DNA of 64,000 nucleotides from Telopea speciosissima (Eukaryota; Streptophyta; Magnoliopsida; Proteales; Proteaceae). The notes under the pieces were generated by a model that was not told the DNA's origin, made no database searches, and saw nothing but the letters and a program-made list of their open reading frames with translations. How positions within the stretch are numbered: the stretch's first letter is position 1; each line of letters opens with the position of its first letter. The DNA is taken from positions 56,867,378 to 56,931,377 of the forward strand of contig NC_057926.1 of NCBI RefSeq assembly GCF_018873765.1, read 5' to 3'. Below are positions 43,665-54,175 of the stretch, one piece after another. A program made the position numbers and the translations under genes.

Positions 43665-45188
43665 TGTCATGTGACCACTTAAAGAAGTCACATGACTTAT
43701 TTTAGGCCCTTAATAAAGTTCGGCTAGGGGTGGATATTCTTTTCCCCTAGGCTGAATATGATTCCTAGGATTGTTATGAATTGGCCCTATGGCCATTATA
43801 AATAAAGGCAAACCGTGGGACTTTTCTTTACCTCACTTTTTTTGAAAACATTGCTCTTGCAAGCTGTTGTCGCAACTTCCTCTTAATCAAGAAGACTTTT
43901 GTCTTGTGTATGATCAAGACTGGTGCGATTGGTGTTTGGTCCAATCGACACCTTGCGGTGTGAAGCCTGAGTGATTCTTTTGAAGATCTCCTTCAAGTTT
44001 TTGTTCCAAGATTCTTTTTTTATTCAACTTCTACATTCAAACAAGCTGCAGCCAAGAGTAATCGCCAACTACAGTAAGTTTGAGATATCCCCATCCCTAC
44101 AACCCAACCATAGTTTCCCCCCCCCTTTTTATTTTTTAGTTCCCCATAACCTAAACCTTATCTAGACCAAACCTACCATCACAATCTGCCCATATACCCT
44201 TCGAGTACTCCCCTGCTCCATAAGAAGAACTCGATCCACTTTGTGGCCTCATCCTCCCACCCAAACCTTATAAACTTCCTCTTCCATTAAAACCCCATAA
44301 ACCCTAATTCCTGTCCAACATATTTCAACCATTAGAAAGCCACCATAATGTCACAGCCTATCCAATTATGGCCCAAGGCCAAGCTTGCAAGGCCCATGGA
44401 CATGAACCTTAGGCCAAGGAAGAACCAAGGTCTAGAACTCTCCACTTGAAGAGTTTAGACTTATTCTAGAACCTATAGGAGTCAAGAATGTTATAGAGAG
44501 ACTTTTAGAGAGCTCTTGTAAATATTTTAGAAAGTTCTAGTTCTCTTACTAGAAAGTTTTCCACCATTGGCTGGAGGACACTATACAAATGCTAACCATT
44601 CATTGTAGGTTGGGGTGCCTATAAATAGAGGTGGCCTCATTTGGCTAAGGCACCAAGCAAGTAGGTTAGCTTTTAAGCATTGTACTCAAGCTTTCTAGTG
44701 CAATACAAGTTTCATTCACTCAAACTCTCTTGTTTTCTCTAAGTTCTCTTCCCAAGTCCCTTGCTAGAGTTGTGAAAAGGCTGACTTAGTGCTAATGTGA
44801 GTGCTAAGTGCCGGCGCAGTTGCTTAGAGAGGTCTAAGTCCGTGACAATAAGCTGACTGAGTGCTCCTCTCCCCCTTGGGAAAATTCAATCCAAACCCCT
44901 ACCCTAAATTCCCATCCTAAACCCTAGATTCCCTCAGTTTCCACTTTTCAAAAATCCGAAACCCTGAACCTAACTTGTTGTCCAATCAAGTTTACACACT
45001 TCCATCCATCAAAACATCTCAAGACCTTCACCGATAGACTCCCCTACCTCAACTTGACATAACCCCACATAAAACCCTAACCCTAATTTCACCAAAATCC
45101 CCAATTTTAGCTTACTCGATTGGTGTTCATATTAGGTCCTGGTTGATTGGCTCCTAGTTTGACTTTTCAAATCTAGGACTACATTAAA
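43665..45188 (+). mobile_element. Family A-like LTR split by a solo LTR
   Basis: It ends CTAGGACTACATTA like the other family A copies, and its last 180 bases align with 1985-2152 and 24420-24597. A TATAAATA box lies near 43796. The 5' edge at 43665 (TGTCATGTGACC) is a guess. A 499-base solo LTR sits inside it. Confidence 0.55.
44349..44847 (+). mobile_element. Solo LTR of a separate family
   Basis: The 499-base unit begins TGTCACAGCC and ends GTCCGTGACA, giving a terminal inverted hexamer TGTCAC/GTGACA. ATAA flanks both sides (44345-44348 and 44848-44851). CTATAAATAGAGG near 44620 is a TATA box. No internal region exists, so it is a recombination relic. Confidence 0.75.
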
Positions 45189-45556
45189 ACCTTGTCACTT
45201 GGCAAAGTAAGAAGCAAGCAGTGGTCGCCTGTTCAAGTGCAAAAGCGAGGTTCAAGGCTATGGCCCATAGTATTTGTGAACTTCTCTGTGTTCTTGCTCA
45301 GCTCCCCATGCAACTTTTTTATGACAACAAATCAGCCATCAACATTGCACACAACCCGGTTCAGCATGATAGGACGAAGCACATTGAGATCGATCATTAC
45401 ATAATCAAGGAGAAGCATGAGCAAGGGGTCATTTGTGTTCCTTTTGTTACTTTAGCGGAGCAACTGGCAGATGTGTTCACTAAGGAGTTATTGAGTAAAG
45501 TTTTTCATCTGATTATTTCCCAGTTGGGCATGATTGACATAAATGCACCAACTTGA
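45189..45556 (+). pseudogene. Copia RNase H C-terminal fragment
   Basis: The translation reads NLVTWQSKKQAVVACSSAKA, then FKAMAHSICELL, LFYDNKSAINIAHNPVQHDR and EQLADVFTKELL, ending in a stop at 45556. This is the end of a copia RNase H that cleaves the RNA of the RNA-DNA hybrid. The 5' part is absent because the family A-like LTR abuts it. The sequence is closely related to the copia piece at 60872-61273 but distinct. Confidence 0.88.
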
Positions 45557-45740
45557 GGGGGAGTGCTGTAATTTGGGGTACAAGGGTATTTTTATCTTAT
45601 TTTATCTGTATTCTTATACCTATACCTATTCTAGAAAATTTTGTAGTCTATTATAAAAAATTGGGTTGTGGACATAATGTCACAACCCATTATTCTCTAA
45701 TTCATCTCTCTATTTCATTACTTTCCTTTAAGCTTTAAAG
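45557..45740 (+). mobile_element. Purine tract and 3' LTR remnant of that copia element
   Basis: GAGGGGGAG (45557-45565) follows the stop. TGCTGTAATTTGGGG then probably starts the LTR. The LTR is cut where RTE-type LINE sequence begins. Confidence 0.55.
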
Positions 45741-45759
45741 GAATACGTCGGTCACACAG

Positions 45760-46502
45760 CACTCCGGCCGCACCTCCTGCTTAATCCATCCTACTTTAAT
45801 TCTCTATGAAACGTCATCCTATTTCACCTTCTTTATTTATGATTGACCCCATGTATCTAAAATAGTCTCTTTGTAGTATCTCTCTTTCCTCAATTCGCAT
45901 CGTGTCAGTATCCATCATAGTATGACTAAAATTACACATCATAAACTTCATCTTCGTTCTACTAATCTTAAAGCCTCTTGTTTCCAAGGTTGATCTCCAT
46001 TAGCTCTAACTTAGCGTTAATCCCTTTTTTTTGTCTTCTCCACCAAAAAGATATCATCAACAAAGAGCATACACCACGGGACCTCATCTTGAATGCTTTT
46101 GGTTAGGTCGTTCATGATAAGCATAAATAAATAAGGGCTTATGGCTGACCTCTGATGTAACCCAATCGTAATTGGGAATCCCTTGCCCTATCCTCCCATA
46201 GATCTCACACTAGTCACCACACCCTGATACATATCTTTAATTACATCCACATATTTACTCGGCACCCATCTCTTCACTAGAACACGCCGGATTAAATCTC
46301 TAGGGACTCGGTCATAGGCTTTTTTCAGGTCAATAAAGACCATATGGAGATTCTTCTTGCTATCTCTATATCTTTCCATAAGCCTCCTCAACAAGTAAGT
46401 AGCTTCTATCGTGGATCTACTTGGTATAAAGCCAAATTGGTTGATTGAGATATAAGTCTCTCTTCTCAAACAGGCTTCAATAACCTTCTCCCAAAGTTTC
46501 AT
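45760..46502 (-). pseudogene. RTE LINE reverse transcriptase fragment
   Basis: [40 protein letters not shown] and [16 protein letters not shown] are typical of RTE reverse transcriptase blocks. After a break the catalytic box reads FVDD at 46053-46064, followed by a C-terminal stretch. Primer-extension activity is lost. Confidence 0.82.
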
Positions 46503-46762
46503 AGTGTGACTTGTGATATCACCTTACCTTTATTTTTGTAGATCGGGACTACAATGCTTCTCCTCTATTCATGTAGCATCTTCCTTATGTTCATAATCTT
46601 ATTAAACAAATTGGTTAACCAATATAGCCCACAACCTCGGATTTTCCACAATCTCCTAGGGTGTAACTTTCGCCACACTAACCTTTCTTACATATCTATG
46701 ACGTGTGGTGTCTTGTGGAATAATGTAATCGTCCAGGTCCATCCTTCACGACCTATTTCCAT

Positions 46763-46975
46763 TTAGTAGGTCACAGATATACTCATCCCACTCTTTACGA
46801 TGTCCTCATACCTTACCAACACTCTTCCATCATAACCCTTGATACACCTCACCTGATCGAAATCTCTACTCTTCTTTTCTCTCATCTTAGCTATCTTATA
46901 TATAGTTTTTTTCCCTTCTTCTGTGTTTAGGTTGATATAGAGATCCTCATATTTCTTCATCCTAGCCATCCCCAC
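46763..46975 (-). pseudogene. RTE LINE linker fragment
   Basis: KTIYKIAKMREKKSRDFDQV followed by RCIKGYDGRVLVRYEDI matches the segment between endonuclease and reverse transcriptase in RTE elements. Confidence 0.7.
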
Positions 46976-47589
46976 AATCTAGCTTTGTTTCGACCATCAT
47001 TATACTTCTTTTTTATCCTTTGTTTCTATAATTCTTTGCCATTTCTTAAAATAATTTCTTGGTCTTACCGGCTGCTTGGACCTCATCGTTCCACGACCAA
47101 GTCTCCCTAGGGACCTAACGACTACCATTCGCTTACTGTAGCACATCTTTGTCTACCCTCTTAATACAAGTCATCATCTCGTTCCACATCACATTGGTGT
47201 CTCCCTCAAAGTCCCTCTTTCTTGTTTGACCAAATTATTAATAAAGGTCCTTAGGGACTTCTCTATTAATCTCCACCACATTATCTTAGGGTACATAGGT
47301 TCCCTCTTCCTACGCTTCTGTGCTACAAATCTAGGACCACCAGTCTATGTTGGGTGGTTAGGCTCACCACTGGGATAACCTTACAATCCTTACACGCCAT
47401 TCTGTCTGTCCTTCTTGTTAGGGAGAAATCTGTTTGGCTGGTATGATTCCCACTTTTATAGGTACCTAAATGTTTCTTTTTTCAAAGTGTTCACAATGGG
47501 AAAATCATAAGCTACCGCAAAGTCTAGGATTGAGGTCCCTTGTTCCTCTCCCCAATCCCGTAACCGTCATGAACACCTTCATATCCTCT

Positions 47590-48119
47590 GCGGTCACTCC
47601 CAACATGTCTGTTTAAGTCACCTCCAATGATAATCGATTCATCCTGGCCAAACCCCTACATTAAATCATCCATGTGTAACCAAAATTGACGCTTACTACT
47701 TTCATTCAATCCTGCTTGGGGTACATAAGCGCAAAGAATATTGACCTCCTCTTTCTCCAATACCAATTTGATGGATATAATCATGTCTCCCAATCTTTTG
47801 ACATCTACTACATCATTCTTTAGATCTTTGTCCATGATTATGCCCACACCGTTTCTATTACTATGATCTCCCGAATACCAAAGTTTGAAGTCATCCAACA
47901 TGTTAACTTTGTTACCCTTCCATCTTGTCTTTTGGATATGCGATATTTATCCTTCATCTCCTTATGACACAACTCCAGGCTTTTACTCGTTAAGGATCTC
48001 AAGTTCCAAGAAGCTAATCTAATCCTACGCTTCTGGGCTGAAATATTTCTTCTCACTTGCCCTTGTCTACTTATCATTGCACTCGGGCGTTGGCACGACA
48101 CGTCGCTCACGGAGGACAC
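47590..48119 (-). pseudogene. RTE LINE endonuclease fragment
   Basis: The start (IRLASWNLRSLTSKS) and the next block (LDDFKLWYSGDHSNRNGVGI, DKDLKNDVVDVKRLGDMIIS, NILCAYVPQAGL) match the apurinic-type endonuclease that nicks target DNA. A frameshift near 47900 joins the parts, and GGDLNRHVGS follows near 47610-47640. Confidence 0.8.
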
Positions 48120-48120
48120 C

Positions 48121-48347
48121 CTAGTAGAAAGAGGACTTTAAAACATGTGATCAAGAGAAAAAAAAGATCATCAGACAAAAAGATCCATGCAAAAGGTAAT
48201 TGGCAAAGTATATTACAGTGCCGGCTGCCGACCTGACCCACCACTATAAGGAAAAGTATATATATATATTAACCAATGATTTGAATAATTGAATTTGATA
48301 ACATCAGATTAAATTTTTCTACATATAATTATTGTTAAAAATAAGGG
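48121..48347. other. No gene recognised
   Basis: AT-rich spacer upstream of the LINE, with a TATATATATA run near 48260. Confidence 0.45.
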
Positions 48348-48746
48348 AGGTGGTTTTTTGGTCTGGTGGTTCACATAACGAAGCCTTGATTTGGTGTCTA
48401 ATTCTGCCATGTGGCAGATTGGATTGACCTAAAATTACCCCAATGTTCTCTGCTCACATATCAAGTTTCAGCCCAAATGGAATTTCATCATGTGGCAAAC
48501 AAAGCATTGAAAAAATCAGATCTGGTAGTGATTGTAGTACCAATAGGTGTGCATGGACATGCACAGGATGTACGACAGTGCACTAAGGGGTAAATGATTG
48601 AATTTGGGTCTAAAATTTGACGTCTATCCAAACCATCTATTAGGTATTTAATGGTCGGATTTTCTAATTAACCTATCTATGGCAGAATTAGGTCTCCAAA
48701 ATAGAGATGCCCTTGCCTGGTCTGCTGACCAAGGAAACTTTTGCCT
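48348..48746. mobile_element. Possible fold-back MITE
   Basis: TTTGGTGTCTAATTCTGCCAT near 48390 and its near-complement ATGGCAGAATTAGGTCTCCAAAA near 48680 are part of weakly similar arms running outward to about 48348 and 48746. No clean duplication was found. Confidence 0.4.
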
Positions 48747-49070
48747 AAAAATAAAATAAAAGTAATTATTGTTTTCACTTTATGAAAATATAAATATATA
48801 ATGTTATACATATTAAGTATAAATTATAAAATAATTAAATATTATTAAAATATAATTGGAGCTAAAAGGTATAATAAATGGTTACAAATCTGATGCCAAA
48901 AGGTATCTGAATTCATATCTGATATATCCAAATAAATGGTTAGAAATCTGAATCAAATTTGGATTTTAAGCTATACATTTACATCTCTATTACAAATCAA
49001 CTTCCATGGGCTAGAGTTTCTAAACCAAAAAAATATATATTACTTCCCGGTTTATGATATTAACATATAA
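48747..49070. other. No gene recognised
   Basis: Very AT-rich sequence with ATAAAT-type runs. Confidence 0.45.
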
Positions 49071-49089
49071 TATACAATGTTTAAAAAAA

Positions 49090-49528
49090 AAAACAAGAAG
49101 CTTTTTTTGGGAAAAAGGAGCTCTTATATTAACAGAGAACAAAAGATATTACATTCTTTGGTATTTCCTTCCTCTGGCATCCACCCCAACAAGGCAGGAA
49201 AGAGCCGACGGAAGACAATTAGCGCTAAGGTGGATTTCCTAATCCGAGTGCATGAAGCTCGCCAAGAAATCCGCACAGGAATTAACTTCTCTCATCACTT
49301 GGGTAAAGGTACAACAGTAAACTCTCTAGTAAGAGCCCAAATGTCTTCCAATAAACCTAAGCAGTACCAAAGGGGTTTGAAAGACCCCTTAATCAAAAGG
49401 ATAGCACAGAGAGAGTCTGACCGAATGTGAACACGAGGGAGCTTGAGAGAGATAGCTTTAAAAAAAAGAAGCTTTTGTTCTACATGTGATTCGAACACAA
49501 CCTCTTCGTTAAAATTTAAACTAACCAA
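49090..49528 (-). pseudogene. RNase H-like (RVT_3) fragment of a LINE
   Basis: The minus strand reads KAISLKLPRVHIRSDSLCAI, then LLEDIWALTREFTVVPLP and, after a stop, residues resembling the end of a plant L1 RNase H-like domain. The N-terminal half of the domain is absent. Confidence 0.5.
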
Positions 49529-49529
49529 T

Positions 49530-49953
49530 AGAAACTAAACTAGTTTTCTTCGAAAGAATATCAAACTAGTTTACTTTTAAAGAATATTATAAGAACTCTA
49601 TGTAGCATTTGAACAATTCGTGAAAGCTTTTCATGCCTGGGGCAATATTAGGCCTGAAGTCTGGGACTAGAACTGGTAGGAGCCCCTTACACCCTATGCT
49701 AGGCCCGGCGAACCTCACAAATTACCACCCCTATGGTTATTACTGGAGAGGCTCCATAATCCATTATTGTCCGCATCTTGGCTTCTGGCATAACTGTTAG
49801 ACCTTGCGTATACAAGGTTATAATGATGTAGATCTTGGGTGGTGGTTTAAAATATCTGGGTTCATCAGAAACTCTCGTTACATTTTGAATTTGCTTTCTC
49901 CAAAAGTTGGAAGGAAAAGCTAATAAACTTTGTTTGACTTTGAAATTTTGCAG
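49530..49953. other. Probable intron or intergenic sequence
   Basis: No frame is recognised. It ends in TTTGCAG, an intron 3' splice site for the coding segment that follows. Confidence 0.4.
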
Positions 49954-50515
49954 GCAGCGATCCGTGAAACTCTAGTACTCCCGAACTACGAAAGCATATG
50001 CATCCCATGGACGTTAGCAGAAAAGGATGATTGGGTCCCAAGAAAAGTAGCTCCATTCATATGGGTTAATCAAAAAGCTGTTAGTAAGCCTGCAGTACGA
50101 GAAGCACCTGGGAACCCATTTGGGGACACTAGAGTGGACTTTGAAGCCAGCAGCGGGGGACAAAAATAGAACACCAGTAGCATAGAAGATGAAAATGAGA
50201 AGAGCAAGGATGTTCGATCTTCCTGTTCAACAACGAGCTCATGAAGCCTCCTCGTCCGAGTCTGCATCATCTCAACTTGAACGAGCCCCATCAAGTTCCA
50301 CCTATCAATCCATCTGCAGTCACCCCCTGCAAAAGTTGAGGACCCCACTATTAAGGAATGAATCACAAGAGAGTTGCGTCCAGAGTAGACCAAACAGTCC
50401 AGACTGTCAACCCAAAATATCATCGATAGGGACTAACGAACAGATTCACGTAGATGAGGATGCAAGACCAAGGAAATTAGGGAGAAGAGAAAGGATGATG
50501 GGTTGCAAAAAATGA
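49954..50515 (+). pseudogene. 3' exon relic, possibly TEX2-like SMP-domain protein
   Basis: After TTTTGCAG the frame reads AAIRETLVLPNYESICIPWT, then EKDDWVPRKVAPFIWVNQ, which looks like well-conserved protein. The frame stops at 50169. Further coding-like text (NTSSIEDENEKSKDVRSSCS in frame after the stop, then ARPRKLGRRERMM in another frame) suggests a decayed C-terminal exon. The IPW-AEKDDWV pattern reminds me of plant TEX2-like proteins with an SMP lipid-transfer domain that act at ER contact sites. That link is from memory and unverified. Upstream exons are not in this window. Confidence 0.4.
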
Positions 50516-51590
50516 TCCAGTTTTGATTTCATAAGTTTTCTTCCCGGTTCGATTTTGATTTGGAAAGCAAAATCGACGATTCTAAACTAAATAGGAATCG
50601 AAAAAACCCGAACAGAAGCCGCTACCTCTCACTCAAATACTAGCCAATACATCAATTGGGTTAATTAATAAAATGATGATTAAGAACATAAAATAAGTAA
50701 AAACGATGGATGGTGATAAAATGGATTAACAAAACCCTACCTACTAATGGAAGAATAGTTTGTTTATCATGTGAGAGTGGAGAAGAAAACAAAAAAATGG
50801 AAACATGGAACAAGAAAGAAAAAGAACTGGTGAAGATGGGATGATTTTTTCATCACATAGGCATGGGAAATAGGATGAGTGAGGGAGATCGGGAGAGAAT
50901 GAGAAAACACAGGAACATATAAGGTTTGAAAAGCTAAGGTTGTCTTCATTATTGTTTCCCAAAATCGGCACTACAAACCGTATGTAAACCGGTTGTGACT
51001 CTGATAATGAAAACCAAATAGAAACTGCTAAAACTGAACCGTATGCAAAATGATTCTGATTTCGGTGATTTCTATTCGGTTTGTCAGCTAAACTGCACCG
51101 CAATCGGACCGAATAGCCAAAACCGTACCGATTGACACCCTTATTATTGGCTCCATGTTGGTGTGCAAAGGCCACGCAACCTAACATCAAATCTTTTTCT
51201 ATACAAAAATTAGGGGGAAATAACTTTGTCTGAGAGTGCGGCCTACATCGTACTCTCATGGATCTTACTCTCTCCTCCCTATATAAAAAGACACCTTTGT
51301 CCCATTGTTTTGAGGAGGAGAGAGATAGACACATGGGAATGTTGGCATAGGAAACATTCCCAGACATAAAATTACTTCCCAAAAAATTATGTGAAAGGGA
51401 AACTACACATTGGTAGCATAGCAATCAATTTTCTAATAAGAGGAAGGGATGTGGGATGTATAAAACATTGTCAACACTTTCATTGTATGATAAGCACATG
51501 AGAATTGATTCAAATGAAGGATTCAGTTCAATTTTGAAAATTTTTTAATGATTTTTCATATATAGGTTTGATTGAGGTTGATAAAAATTT
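50516..51590. other. No gene recognised
   Basis: Repeat-derived sequence. It includes CCGATTTCGGT-like text near 51050-51140 and a CCTATATAAAAAGACACCTTTGTCCC block near 51280-51305 of the kind seen in plant MITEs or LTRs. A 226-codon minus-strand frame crossing it looks spurious. Confidence 0.45.
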
Positions 51591-51611
51591 GAACCAATAA
51601 GAGCAAATCCG

Positions 51612-51745
51612 AAAACTTGAAGACAAGTGCTTGCTCACTTGGTTGTGCCTTTCGGTAGAGTGTAGGCTCTTTTGAGGTCATGGGTCAGACTCTTTTGTCT
51701 TCACCTTGTAGCATAAATCACCCTCTTTTCCCCTCCCCCAATCCC
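51612..51745 (+). mobile_element. Possible tRNA-derived SINE
   Basis: GCTTGCTCACTTGGTTGTGC resembles an A-box region and GAGGTCATGGGTCAGACTC a decayed B box. A pyrimidine-rich CCCTCTTTTCCCCTCCCCC tail follows. No duplication was found. Confidence 0.3.
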
Positions 51746-52310
51746 ACTGACTTGTAGTTGTAGTTAAATTCTCATTGGATAGACAAGTTGATTCAATCGG
51801 TTTTGAATCATTATTGGTATCTTTTGTAGTTCCTTATTGATTTATGAAAAAAGTTTGTGTGCATGGCTATACATGGTGCACGTGGCGCATGAAATGTTGA
51901 ATAGGGGGACACAAGTTCCCTTAATCATAAACACTCCCTATTTGACGAATCGTCCGATCGCCTCCGCATAAAAGTTCATCTTTGGTTTATTATCAATCTA
52001 GCCCTTAGTAAATACACATATGCATACGTTTAATTCATTAAACACACATAATACATCAAAGGTGGATTATGTCTTCCAGTACATTATGTTAAAAAAGGAA
52101 AAAGAAGGCTGCTAGGCTATGTGGAGCCTGCCCTAGACACAGGAAGGGCCTTATGACCACCCCATGTTGGATGCCCCTCGCACGCTCTCATTGACCTAGT
52201 ACTAGTTCAAGGCCATGTATTCTAGCAGCGAACCCCCTCCCTTTAAAAGAAATGGAGAGGGTTCCCTGAAAAGCAATGTGAGTCTTGCACCAATAAGGGG
52301 CCAATGGGAG

Positions 52311-52660
52311 AGTGCGTAGAAGCATCAACTGGAATGGGATTTCTACCTTTTATGGGGCCAGGGCAGTCATTTCACACCCCTCAGTGTCTGGGCAAGCCAA
52401 TGGGATGGGGGATAGATTATTTATCTGAATTGTAGACAAATCCAATTGATCACATTGACGATAAACACCAAATACGGCATCATGAATAAAAAAAATATAT
52501 AGAGAAGCTTAGAGAATAGATGAGACTGAGTCGTGCTATAATGCAAATTGGGTTCCTGCGAATCAGCCTATGCGCAGAAGCATCAACAGGAGCAAAAATT
52601 CCATCTTTCATGGGTTTAGGGTGGTTATTTCACACCCCACATTCCCGGGCGCAGGCCACA
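52311..52660. repeat. Dispersed repeat, two copies
   Basis: GCGTAGAAGCATCAACTGGA...TTTCACACCCC at 52314-52382 recurs, diverged, as GCGCAGAAGCATCAACAGGA...TTTCACACCCC at 52573-52640. The same order of short motifs in both suggests related insertions. Confidence 0.65.
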
Positions 52661-52699
52661 CTGCCTTGTATGGGTTCTTTTTCCCCTAAAAAAAATTTT

Positions 52700-53690
52700 G
52701 TTCTTGGTCTCGAGTGATCGTATACACTAGCACTCACCGGACAGAAAACATTTCCCCTTAAAAAAAAAGAGCAAAAACGAAATCAAAAGTAAAACTACAA
52801 ATCCCGATTTACCTTACTCACGCCCTTCTTTCCCAGGTTTCTGGTTTGGAACCCTAAAACCCTTAAATCCTTCATCCTCTTCTTCCCGATTTCATTCTTC
52901 CTTTCTGGCAACAGCTGCAGCAGTGACACCCGTCTATTCTGCAATCTGCATTTCATTTTTCGTTTTAGTCTCCAGTATCCGATTGCAGTGGCGAGTACCT
53001 GTGGTTGCAACGGCGTTTTTTTGTTCCAATCTTCATCTCTCCAGTGGATTGTAGCGTCCCCTTATAACTCTTCTCTCTCTCTCACTCATTACCAACTATG
53101 TTCTTTTTCCACAAGTCTTGGTCTCTTCAGAATGCAAATTTAGCTAGACTTCTCCTTTTCCTTCAATCGTTTCTGTTTTAGCTCCTTGTATGAGAATTGG
53201 CTGGGTAAATGAAATTCATAAATATGTCTATTTTCTCATTCAACAAGAAGTTGGATTGAAATAATGTCTATTGCATAATGCATTAACTTTTTTTGGTACT
53301 CGGATTATGCATCATTTTCTTGTTCTTTGGGGAACTACTGTTCTTTTTCTCAAACGAATGGCCTGCAAACAGATGATTCTTTTCTTTGGCCCAACAGAAC
53401 TTGCTTAATGTATCATATCGTTTGAAGTTTGACTTTTGCTCATTGAAATTGAATTGAGGTCGTCGGGTTTTTCCTCAATGCAATTTGTGTTGCCAATTGT
53501 GCTTTGTGCATTTGAAGTTGCTTCTACTGTTCAATTGTTTGTTAATTTTGTAGACTATGGTAAACAAAAGCATGAGTGGACAGAAATAATAGAACCTTTG
53601 AAGACCGACTTCACTTATGAACTGTTCATGATTATCTCTTGCATATGCAGTGACAAACCATAAGTAGAAGCCTTGGAAGACTAGCGAGTA
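52700..53690. other. No gene recognised
   Basis: A CT-rich stretch near 53070-53090 and leader-like text hint at a lost gene start, but no coding exon could be supported. Confidence 0.4.
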
Positions 53691-53696
53691 CCAGTA

Positions 53697-53998
53697 GTTG
53701 CACAACCAGAAAACAGAGCTTAATTATTTCCTCTTCTGCTTACTCTACTTTTGCTGCTGGTGGAGATGGTAGAGGCTGAGGTGGGGGCCGAGGCTCTGGT
53801 TCAGACTCCTCTGGCCCTGCCAACTCGTCCCCATTTGCTGCAAAAAACCCCTGGTTAACCAGACACTGATGTTGAAGCTAACGATGCTTTCTTTCCTTCT
53901 GGATTTGGTCATGACAGAAGTTAACCCATTTCTTCCATCCCAATTCTTCCTTCATTCTCTTCATGGATGTCTGCAGTAAGTCCTCCTGCTGGTCGTGT
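53697..53998 (+). pseudogene. Gly/Ser-rich gene fragment
   Basis: One frame reads SSSAYSTFAAGGDGRG, a stop, GGGRGSGSDSSGPANSSPFA, and after a shift DTDVEANDAFFPSGFGHDR and SFSSWMSAVSPPAGRG. This looks like the low-complexity N-terminal region of a plant organellar protein, perhaps a mitochondrial ribosomal protein S5-like gene, but that is only a recollection. Two stops and one shift make it non-functional. Confidence 0.25.
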
Positions 53999-54175
53999 AA
54001 TTGTCTGAATTACCCAACCACAACTTGATCCACTCCCATTTAGATCACATGTTCATTAAGGTGGTCTGCAAAAATGACTAAAAACAAATTTGGGCTTATA
54101 ATAAATAAATGGGTCTTGCCCTATTATGGGTTTTATATTATTTTGATTTATTTTAAATAAAAAGAGGGTCCATAA

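Larger units (their letters stand above)
45741..48120 (-). mobile_element. RTE-type LINE, decayed
   Basis: Minus-strand pieces follow the order of an RTE-clade ORF2: endonuclease, linker, reverse transcriptase and a short C-terminus. Multiple stops and frameshifts break the frame. The 3' end at about 45741 joins a copia LTR. No clear target duplication was found. Confidence 0.8.

Noticed and set aside
40923..48120. LINE ORF1 (40923-43629) and RTE LINE (45741-48120) as one element
   Set aside because: Both are on the minus strand, but ORF1 lies downstream of ORF2 in that orientation. RTE elements also lack a DUF4283 ORF1.
50744..51424. A 226-codon minus-strand open frame
   Set aside because: Composition is low-complexity and hydrophobic at the end, it spans several repeat-like blocks, and no domain or codon pattern supports it. 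Judged a chance frame.
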